This document shows positions 55,891-64,000 of a DNA stretch of 64,000 bases, in pieces (the stretch's first letter is position 1; each line of letters starts with the position of its first letter). The DNA is taken from NCBI GenBank assembly GCA_038025085.1, contig CM076147.1, positions 10,802,501 through 10,866,500 on the forward strand. The letters run 5' to 3'. Made by a program: the position numbers and the translations under genes. The notes beneath the pieces were generated by a model. The model had not been told where the DNA came from and made no database searches. It saw nothing but the letters and a program-made list of their open reading frames with translations. This stretch comes from Tetragonia tetragonoides (lineage: Eukaryota; Streptophyta; Magnoliopsida; Caryophyllales; Aizoaceae).

Positions 55891-58650
55891 ACAACATACA
55901 CTCCATAAAGACACAAGAGGGCATCGTACTGGAGGACAAAGACCTGATTATTGAAGAATTTGTGGGGTTTTACAGGAGTATGTTGGGGGTATCAGGCTCT
56001 AGAGATACTACAGCAGAGGAGAGCTTCTTTTCAGCAGGAAATAAACTTAATATGCAACAACAACTGACCATCATTGCACCTGTGACTACTGAAGAAGTAC
56101 AGAGAGCTATGTTTGACATTGACAACAATAAAAGCCCAGGCCCTGATGGCTTTGGCTCAGGTTTTTTCAAAGAAACATGGAGCATTGTGGGGGAAGAAGT
56201 GACCAGTGCAATTATAGACTTTTTTGAGTCCTCTAAAATGCTTAAAGAAGTAAATGCAACTAACCTTTGTCTTGTGCAGAAGATAGAAAACCTAGAAAAG
56301 GCTTCTGATTTCAGACCTATAGCATGCTGCAACACCATATACAAATGCATCTCCAAGATCCTCTGTGGGAGATTGGCAAAAGTGCTACCTGATCTCATCT
56401 CTGTAAACCAGGGTGCTTTTGTGGCACAGAGGTCAATTGTACACAACATCATGATATGTCAGGACCTAATCAAGCACTACAACAGGAAGCAATCCTCACC
56501 TAGATGCTTGATGAAGATAGACCTTAGGAAAGCATATGACACAATCCATTGGAGATTTGTCAAAGAGATGCTGCAAGGGTATGGGTTCCCAGTCAAGTTC
56601 ATGGGCTGGATACTTGAATGCATACAAACTGCAAGCTTCAGCATCAACATAAATGGAGGGAAGCATGGTTACTTTCTTGCTAAACGAGGCATCAGGCAGG
56701 GAGACCCAATATCTCCATTGATTTTTGTGCTGGTCATGGAATATCTCTCAAGAATTCTGAAAATAGCATGCATGGAAAAAAGCTTCAGTTGGCACCCAAT
56801 GTGCAAGGAACTTGCACTGAGCCACTTGTGCTTTGCTGATGACTTGATGTGTTTCTGCAAAGCATCCCCTGAATCTGTAAGTATAATGATGAATTGCATT
56901 AACTACTTTGCACAAGCTACTGGCCTGTATGCTAACAAGGAGAAATCCAACTTATACATGGCTGGTGTGAATGAGGAAAGTAAAAAAGAACTGTTAGAAA
57001 TATCTGGGTTCAGGGAGGGCACACTACCTATGAAGTATTTAGGAGTCCCACTTTCCCCACCAAAATGGAGTAAAATTGACTGTGAGTGCTTGGTTGATAA
57101 AATGACAAGAAAATTGCAGATCTGGGCTTGTAGGAATCTCTCATATGCAGGAAGAGCTCAACTCATAAATTCTGTGTTGTTTTCTATACATGTGTACTGG
57201 TCTAGCATATTTATACTGCCTGCAGGGGTACTTAAAAGGGTAGAACAAAAATGCAGAGATTTCTTATGGGGGTCCACTGATCAGAAGCAGAAAACCAGTC
57301 TGGTGGCTTAGGATATGGTTTGCAGACCTAGGAAAAATGGAGGCATAAACATAAAAAACTGCAAATGGTTTAATATTGCCCTAAATGGAAAACATATCTG
57401 GGATTTAGCCACAAAAAAAGATACCTTGTGGGTAAAATGGATTAATGGAATATATCTGAAAGGTACCAACTTCTGGAACTATGCACCAGTCTGGGGTGCC
57501 AGTTGGTACTGGAATAAACTCAACAAAATCAAGAGATATTTCCAGGAGCATTATACAGTTAGAGGGGTCTGGAAGGGAGATGCTGATGGATGCTATACAG
57601 CTGCAAGGGGATACAGTACTCTGATGGGAGTTATGCCAAAGTATAGACATGCCAATCTGATTTGGGGAAGGGTAACCATGCCAAGACACAGTTTCTGCTT
57701 ATGGCTAGCTCAGCTGGGAAGACTACTAACTAAGGACAGATTGCTGAAAATGGGTTTTTTGAATGGTGATGCTGTTTGCAATCTGTGTAAAGCAAAGGCA
57801 GAAGACCATAATCACCTTTTCTTCAGCTGCAGTGTGGCAACAGGTGTGTTAGATCAGCTGAGATGCTGGTTGCTGATTACACCAAGAGCAAACACAATTC
57901 AGGGCATGCTGAACTGGATAACCAGGGAGAAATGTTCAATTTTCAGGAAAGAAGTGTATGCAGCAGGGCTTGCAGCAGCTGTATACTGGGTATGGAGAGG
58001 CAGGAATATCAAGCACTTTGTGGGAAGTAGTCTGTCTATATCACAGACCATGCAGCAGATACAGCAAACAGTGAGGATCAGAATACAGCAATGCAGCAGG
58101 CTGAGAAAGATCAACAGCAGGGATAAAAAATGGTTAGAGAGATTTTAACTGATCTGTTTACCACAGCAGACCCAGCAGAAAGGCAGGACCAGACTCCAAT
58201 AGAGGTTTTAGCAGGAAAAACAGAAGATATGCAGGGCTCCAGCACCTGTACAGGGATCTAGACAGTAGATTGATGTAGATCAGCTTGATGGGCACAGCAG
58301 GCAGTTGAAGCAAGAAAGAAGGAGGAATGAATCAGCTTCTGGAAGTTTTTGTTGTAATATTTTTATATATTTATGTTTTTGTATTTTGCTGTAAGTCAGA
58401 AATAATTTTTGCAAATTGTAATGTTTACAGAGATGGTGAGAAACAATTTTTGCAATTTGTAATGTTTACAAGGAGGGTGAACCACTGCCTGTAGTGAGTT
58501 GCAACAGATTGAAGGGTTGTAAGGTAGTAGAGGGATGTAGCAAAAAGGTACCCTACCTAGTAGGTGGCCTTGGACCTCCATTGCCTAAGGACTGTAATCT
58601 TGTTACATTACAGAGAGCAATAATACAATTTCTGACTTGCACCAAAAAAA
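55891..58650 (+). mobile_element. LINE D: 5'-truncated L1-type element
   Basis: It starts at a point matching about 53119 of LINE C, inside ORF2, and ends with A7. The target duplication is CATTGGCATCGC, 12 bp. It entered the right-hand target copy of LINE C, or the reverse, at exactly the same base, giving a tail-to-head pair separated by only 12 bp. Confidence 0.94.
55893..58148 (+). pseudogene. LINE D ORF2: RT and zf-RVT, one nonsense codon
   Basis: The first ATG of the remnant is at 55881 in flank/target sequence; the element-derived frame starts just after it. RT blocks SPGPDGFGSGFFKETW, RKAYDTIHWRF and RQGDPISPLIF and the catalytic FADD (about 56835) are all intact. A TAG at 57309-57311 replaces Trp of LINE C in ALAW/VAWDMVC. 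The same frame then continues to 58148 through the zinc-binding domain (MPRHSFCLWLAQLGRLLTKD, CNLCKAKAEDHNHLFFSC). The endonuclease was lost by 5' truncation. It is the youngest-looking of the LINE copies, with only one defect in the surviving frame. Confidence 0.92.
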
Positions 58651-58793
58651 CATTGGCATCGCGTAAAACCGCCCTTATAAGCCTATCAGGGACCCAATAA
58701 CCGACCCTAGGGGCCTCCATGTCCCCTAGGAGTGCGTCCGGAGGCCCAAAACACGTCCCCTAGAGCATTCCCGGGGCATAGGTGCTCACAGGG
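58651..58793. repeat. Remnant of the 300-bp IGS repeat right of LINE D
   Basis: It continues CATTGGCATCGCGTAAAACC, then jumps by a deletion near 58732 to the CCGGAGGCCCAAAACACGTC landmark (58739-58758). It ends at CATTCCCGGGGC near 58790, where different spacer sequence begins. Confidence 0.87.
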
Positions 58794-60050
58794 CCCGGTC
58801 AAGGTGCTGCATGGTGCTGCAACGCATGGGTCATGGTGTTGCATCGTGTTACGGACCTAAATTTTTCGCTGTGGAATGACCGTACGGCGTCAAGACTCCA
58901 CCGAGTCTTGACCAGCCTTCACGTGAGGTTCTGTCCATTCCGACTCACCTTGAACTCTTCGAAACTCAAATCATCCTATTGAGGCTTGCTCGCTTCACTG
59001 TTGTTCCTTTCTCGAGATACTAGTCGCTTCCCGGTGTCGGCTATTTAGCTCGACAGTTGCCCAACCGGTCATCTCGGATATCCCGCATCATGGTTGACGC
59101 ATACTCCAGACCCTCGTCGCGTACTAGTGCCGACACTCTTGGTCCTCACCCTAGCCCGACCGAACATTCTGTTTCTGACCTCAACCCATGACTCGACACC
59201 ATCACATCCTTTGTACGGACAACGTTGTTCACTATTGTCCGACACCGATCTCACTGGCAAGCTCCTTTGGGACGCGGCCCTCGAACGCCATCCGGCTTCG
59301 AGGCTTCCTATCGAGTGCTCCTTTCGTTCATCGGTCATGATCACTGTTCGCCTCATCGTGGCCTGGGAGTTGTCAAGTCCCAAAGTACTCTCGGATGTGT
59401 TTAGTCCGGAGCGCGCGTCTCGATCCTCCGGGCAACTATCCTCATCCCGAGCACTCAATCTCCTTCCGAGTAGTTCGCGATCCTTTAAGCAACCGGGAGT
59501 CATGTTCGCTCCCATTGTGTTCATAGGAGGCCGACCTATGAATGCGCACCTTGCGTTCATGGATCACTGTCTCCGACTCGGTCATCGATGCCACGTCGAG
59601 TAGTGTCCCATTCACCGAGCAGGCAACCTTCCCGGGAAATCCTTCCCTTCATAGGAATAGTAGGAAGTATCCCCGTAAGTCCCACAAGTCCCGACGGGGT
59701 CGCCCATCCCGTGGTACCGATGTCCCAAGAGCACCGCTAATGCAACACGGCCCCTTGTTGACCGGGCTTCCCGAAAGCCCTCATGGAGGATCTTATCCCA
59801 TTGATAGGGTTCACGGATAAAGCGTCCCGCAACCATCTCAAAATAACGAACCTCCTCTCGGCGCATGACGCACACAACCGATCCCGCCGGCTACTCGGTA
59901 ATGTCTCCGGGGTGTTCTATCCCAAAGAGACTCAACGCTGTCCTTTGTCATGCCATCAAGCCTACCCCCTTCCGGGGAAGCTCACTTAAGTGTCATGATG
60001 TTTGCCAACCATCCATGCACCCAGGGGAGGTGGAGAGCTCAAACACCTAC
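58794..60050. other. IGS spacer without recognised repeats
   Basis: GC-rich, non-coding by appearance, with open frames on both strands but no protein similarity that I recognise. A short CATGGGTCATGGTGTTGCAT copy of the 60.4 kb tandem repeat occurs at 58826-58845. Position between the 25S 3' end and the 18S promoter makes it IGS. Confidence 0.6.
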
Positions 60051-60074
60051 TACCCCCTAAAGAGTCTTATATGG
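60051..60074 (-). promoter_or_regulatory. Candidate spacer promoter (Pol I-like block)
   Basis: Reads TACCCCCTAAAGAGTCTTAT followed by ATGG on plus, one base different from the unit 1 and 3 blocks. A GTGACAGGAG and TGCATAACTTTCATACT neighbourhood is conserved too. It lies about 1.2 kb from the 25S 3' end. Duplicate promoters inside the IGS are common in plants. Inferred. Confidence 0.4.
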
Positions 60075-60389
60075 TTCAGCCCAAGTGACAGGAGTGACCA
60101 TCAAAGTTGCATAACTTTCATACTCAATCTCCGATGGAACTCAAACCTTGTTTCTCATCAACCAACTCCACTGTGGACCTTCTCATCCCCCAAGGAAGTC
60201 CTACGCTCATCCTTGTCCGACGAATTCCACACTTTGTCCGGGCATTCCAGAGCCCGACACCTGTGACCGGATATAACACCTAGTCGCAACCTACCTGACT
60301 AGTCGTTGGTGCTTGTCCGCGACCCTCATGACCGAGCACTGAGTGTCCGTGACACTGTTGCCGAGCTGTCATGGTGCAGACCACGACAC

Positions 60390-61075
60390 ATCTCATGGGT
60401 CATGTTGTTGCATCGCATGGGTCATGGTGTTGCATCGTGCTGCAACGCATGGGTCATCGTACTGCATAGTGCTGCAACGCATGGGTCATAGTGCTGCAAC
60501 GCAGGGGCCATGGTGCGGCAAGGCATGGGCCGTGGTGCCGCAACGCATGGGCCATGGTGTTGCGTCGTGGGACATGGGTCATGGGACAAGATGCTGCGTC
60601 CTGGGACATGGGTCATGGGACAAGGTGCTACGTCATGGGACAAGGTAGTGCGTCACGGGACATGGGACAAGGTGCTGCTTCATGAGACATGGGTCATGGG
60701 ACAAGGTGCTGCGTCATGGGACATGGGTCATGGGACAAGGTGCTGCATCATGGGTCATGGGACAAGGTGTTGCGTCATGGGACATGGGTCATGGGACAAG
60801 GTGCTGCAGCGCCATGGGACAAGGGTCTTGCAGCGCCATGGGACAAGGGTGCTGTAGCTCCATGGGACAAGGGTGCTGCAGCGCCAAGGGAAAATGGTGC
60901 TGCAGCGCCATGGGACAAGGGCCTGCGGCGCCATGGGACAAGGGTGCTGCGGCGCCATGGGACAAGGGTGCTGCGGCGCCATGGGACAAGGTGCTGCGGT
61001 GCCATGGGACAAGGTGTTGTGGCGCCCTGGGATAATGGTGCTGCAGCGCCATGGGACAAGGGAGCTGCAGCCCCA
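60390..61075. repeat. Short tandem repeats in the IGS (20-34 bp families)
   Basis: Three zones: GCATGGGTCATGGTGCTGCA type (60390-60560), GGGACATGGGTCATGGGACA type with AGGTGCTGCGTCAT (60560-60800), and GCGCCATGGGACAAGGGTGC type (60800-61075). All share CATGGG and GCTGC. The open frames on both strands here arise from the repeat and are not genes. The array sits about 175 bp downstream of the 25S 3' end, where plant IGS commonly carries repeats. Confidence 0.85.
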
Positions 61076-61249
61076 TGGCCAGAGGAACCATAGCCTCTAG
61101 GACATATTCTTTATACTTGGGATGTTTTCATAATTAGCATGCACATGAGGCCTCTTTCCTTGTCTCTTGTCTCTTGTATTCATGCTTAGCCCTTGTATCC
61201 TTTTTTGTAACCTCTGTTTTACCCAACATTTCAACAATTAGAGATTTGG
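61076..61249. other. Spacer immediately downstream of 25S
   Basis: Non-coding. It includes pyrimidine-rich CTTTCCTTGTCTCTTGTCTC (61151-61170), which could include the 3' ETS and termination region. I see no defined terminator. Confidence 0.4.
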
Positions 61250-62356
61250 GGGGAAGGGGGGAGGGACGAATCGAAGCAACTAGGGCTGAATCTCAGTGGA
61301 TCGTGGCAGCAAGGCCACTCTGCCACTTACAATACCCCGTTGCATATTTAAGTCGTCTGCAAAGGATTCAACTCGCCCTCACGGGTAGGAAATGTACTTC
61401 AAGGCAGCCCTCACGGCGCATCCTCTGCGCTGGCTTAGCCTACGACACGTGCCCTTGGGGGCCGAGGCCCCTACTGCTGGTCGGCAATCGGGCGCGGAGC
61501 GCATGCGTCACTTCTGGCCCGGATTCTGACTTAGAGGCGTTCAGTCATAATCCAGCACATGGTAGCTTCGCGCCACTGGCATGTCAACCAAGCGCGATGA
61601 CCAATTGTGTGAATCAACGGTTCCTCTCGTACTAGGTTGAATTACCAACGTGACACTGTCATAAGTATGGTAAAACTACCCTGTCTAACGACGATCTAGA
61701 CCCAGCTCACGTTCCCTATTTGTGGGTGAACAATCCAACACTTGGTGAATTCTGCTTCACAATGATTAAAAGACCCGACATCGAAGGATCAAAAAGCATC
61801 GTCACTATGAACGCTTGGCTGCCACAAGCCAGTTATCCCTGTGGTAACATTTGTGACACCTCTAGCTTCAAATTCCGAAGATCTAAAGGATCTTTAGGCC
61901 ACGCTTTCACGGCTCGTATTCGTACTGAAAATCATAATCAAACAAGCTTTTACCCTTCTGTTCCACACGAGATTTATGTTCTCGTTGAGCTCATCTTAGG
62001 ACACCTGTGTTATCTTTTAACAGATGTGTCGCCCCAGCCAAACTCCCCACCTGACAATGTCCTCCGCTCGGATCGCCTCGCAATGCGAGCCTTAGATACA
62101 AAAAGAGCGATAGTGCCCCGCCTCCGACTCACGGAGTAAGTAAAATAACGCTAAAAGTAGGTGTATTTCACTTGCGCCGAAGCTCCCACTTATGCTACAC
62201 CTCTCAAGTCATTTCACAAAGTCGGACTAGAGTCAAGCTCAACAGGGTCCTCTTTTCCCGTTGATTTTGCCAAGCCCGTTCCCTTGCCTGTGGTTTCACT
62301 GGATAGTAGACAGGGACGGTTGGAATCTCGTTAACCCATTCATGCGCGTCACTGAA

Positions 62357-62404
<48 letters not shown>

Positions 62405-62440
62405 TCGTTTACCCGCGCTTGGTTGAAGTTCTTCACTTTA

Positions 62441-62471
<31 letters not shown>

Positions 62472-63243
62472 CGTTAACATCCGCAGGGACCATCGCAATG
62501 CTTTGTTTTAATTAAACAAGCAGATTCCCCTTGTTCGTACCAGTTCTGAGTCGACTGTTCAACGCCCGGGGAAGGCCCCCAAAGGAGTTGTTCCCAATCC
62601 ATCCCCCGGCCGGCATGCGGCAACCTGGTCTCGCCGCGCGAGCAGCTCGAGAAATCCACCGATAGCCGACGCGTTCAGGACTGGGACCCCCGTGCCCAGC
62701 CCTTAGAGCCAATCCTTTTCCCGAAGTTACGGATCCTTTTTGCCGACTTCCCTTGCCTACATTGTTCCATCGACCAGAGGTTGTTCACCTTGGAGACCTG
62801 ATGCGGTTATGAGTACGACCGGGCAAGATCAGTACTCGGTCCTCCGGATTTTCAAGGGCGGCCAGGGACGCCTCGGACATCACGCGACGTGCGGTGCTCT
62901 TCCAGCCGCTGGACCCTACCTCCGGCTGAGCGGATTCCAGGGTGGGCAGGCTGTTAAACAGAAAAGATAACTCCTCCCGAGGCCCCCGCCGACGTCTCCG
63001 GACTCCCTAACGTTGCCGTCAACTGCCATGTCCCGGTTCAGGAATTTAAACTTGATTCCCTTTCGAAGCTCGCGCGAAACGCGCTATCGGACGGGCTTCC
63101 CCCGTCTCTTAGGATTGACTAACCCATATGCAAGTGCAATTCACATGGAACCTTTCCCCTCTTCGGCCTTCAATGTTCTCATTTGAATATTTGCTACTAC
63201 CACCAAGATCTACACCGACAGCTGCTCCGCCCTGGCTCTCGCC
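61250..63243 (-). rRNA. 25S rRNA gene, 3' 2.0 kb only
   Basis: The minus strand ends with GTGGCCTTGCTGCCACGATC and CCACTGAGATTCAGCCCTAG near 61320-61280. Conserved large-subunit blocks include the region around 61620 (sarcin-ricin neighbourhood), and GGTCGATGGAACAATGTAGG at about 62785-62755. About 1.4 kb of the 5' part is missing. At 63243 it is joined to spacer-like sequence. Scattered substitutions in conserved blocks suggest a pseudogene. Confidence 0.9.
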
Positions 63244-63935
63244 ACAGGTTTTCTATGTAACCGCTTGCTTAGTGGGAAGAGTGGGTCGTTGACATGTCTC
63301 CACTCTCCACTAACTCGTAAATGCCTCCTTTTTTGCTTGGGGTAGTTTCCTCCATCGTGGGGTAGTGGGGTAACCGCTAGTGTTGACTCCGCGTTGACCC
63401 ACGTTTGCGCCTACTAGGCGCAATGCCTTAAGTATCGCCTTTGTCAACTGCCAGGTAACCGCCCACTCACCCATGACTTGGGTAACCATCATGCACCTTC
63501 ATGGGGTAACCGCTGGTCGCCTCTCTAGTCAATGGGCATACTCCCCACTCCCTTGAGTCGCCCTTATTTCAAGGGATGTGGGCTAATCTCCATGGTAGTG
63601 GCATTACCCACTAGCCATGTCACGTCCAGCCCACTCAGCCATAGTATAACCGCTCGGGCTTGCGCCTACTAGGCGCAACTGCCTATCCACGTAACTGTCC
63701 TCTAGTTCCACCTTTCTAGGGACGTGGGGATCATGGGACACTCATGATGACCCTCTCAACCGAGCGACCTACATAGCTTTGCTTGCTTAGCCCACGGAGC
63801 CTAAGCTTCTTAGGACGTTCTTGTCCTCCGTCCGTCGAGCTCGTCGTAGCCCCGCCACGACTGGGAGCCGCGAGCAGCACTGCGCCTACAAGGCTCCCTA
63901 GGGGATGTCCTCAATTGACTCCTTCACGGAGCAAG
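63244..63935. other. ETS-like spacer upstream of the 25S fragment
   Basis: GC-rich non-coding. It contains GCGCCTACTAGGCGCAA twice (63409 and 63664) and several GGGGTAACCGCT blocks (63370-63510). The GCGCC-TA-GGCGC theme resembles the ETS next to the promoter block in units 2 and 3. Confidence 0.5.
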
Positions 63936-63959
63936 TACCCCCTACAGAGGCTTATAAGG
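63936..63959 (-). promoter_or_regulatory. Candidate Pol I-like promoter block at window end
   Basis: TACCCCCTACAGAGGCTTAT plus AAGG on plus, two bases different from the unit 1 block. It is followed by CTGACAGGAGG and a TAGTGCACAAC that matches the conserved neighbourhood. In transcription direction it faces the truncated 25S. Inferred. Confidence 0.4.
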
Positions 63960-64000
63960 TCTACTAGAGCTGACAGGAGGGAACATGCCTAGTGCACAAC

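Noticed and set aside
59069..59603. Long overlapping frames on opposite strands (163 and 169 codons)
   Set aside because: GC-rich spacer between the 25S end and the promoter blocks. I recognise no domain, and paired antiparallel frames are expected in such composition.
60510..61100. Open frames of 75-134 codons on both strands, rich in repeated Gly/Trp/Asp/Lys or Pro/Cys/His motifs
   Set aside because: They follow the short tandem repeats of the IGS and appear in several frames at once; no gene signal beyond the repeat.
61174..62139. Frames of 139-153 codons within the 25S fragment
   Set aside because: The sequence is clearly large-subunit rRNA on the opposite strand.

Overview
This is nuclear DNA from a flowering plant: an old, broken stretch of the 45S ribosomal DNA array that has been repeatedly invaded by transposable elements. 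The rDNA assignment rests on recognisable 18S, 5.8S and 25S sequence, ITS1/ITS2, external transcribed spacer (ETS) and intergenic spacer (IGS) repeats, all on the minus strand. The plant assignment rests on the angiosperm-type 5.8S, plant Ty3/gypsy and L1-type elements, a hAT element, and intron-containing plant-mobile-domain genes. I cannot name the species. I see no convincing intact host protein gene; almost every open frame is transposon-derived or a shadow.

Layout. 1-4237: part of a Ty3/gypsy retrotransposon (minus strand; its other end lies outside the window) inserted in an 18S gene. 4238-6591: the 5' part of that 18S, its ETS and IGS. 6592-9284: LINE A, a truncated L1-type element. 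9285-11844: a second broken 18S, carrying an LTR remnant at the same 18S site, plus its ETS and IGS. 11845-43262: a 31.4 kb Tat/Ogre-like Ty3/gypsy element inserted in the IGS with a 5-bp target duplication (CAAGG). 43263-45112: continuation of that IGS, holding LINE B. 45113-48048: a degenerate 25S(5' part)-ITS2-5.8S-ITS1-18S cistron. 48049-50518: its ETS and IGS. 50519-58650: LINE C (near full length) and LINE D (5' truncated), placed tail to head. 58651-61249: IGS with short tandem repeats. 61250-63243: the 3' two kilobases of 25S. 63244-64000: another ETS/promoter-like spacer.

The Tat-like element is oriented on the minus strand (5' LTR at the right). Its order is LTR, primer-binding site, 69-bp tandem repeats, gag, RT, RNase H, integrase, two antisense genes, polypurine tract, LTR. 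About 11.8 kb of its interior is tandemly duplicated (14667-28968 and 28969-40795). A 2.47 kb hAT element sits only in the first copy; the second copy keeps the empty site. The two antisense genes resemble host plant-mobile-domain/DUF7745 genes. They keep GT-AG introns and have their own TATA-like boxes. A palindromic GCGGT/ACCGC array lies just upstream of each inferred promoter of the element, including the one in the LTR. The integrase core lacks the stretch that should carry two of its three catalytic acids, so the element looks non-autonomous.

The most interesting signal is the LINE family. Three copies (B, C, D) sit at exactly the same place in a roughly 300-bp IGS repeat: directly after GGCATCGC, with the 3' poly(A) joined to CATTGGCATCGC or a 9-10 bp suffix of it. 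Uninterrupted copies of the site occur at least five times in the window. A fourth copy (A) has its 5' junction within about 20 bp of the site. This pattern suggests a plant L1-clade retrotransposon that targets the rDNA spacer.
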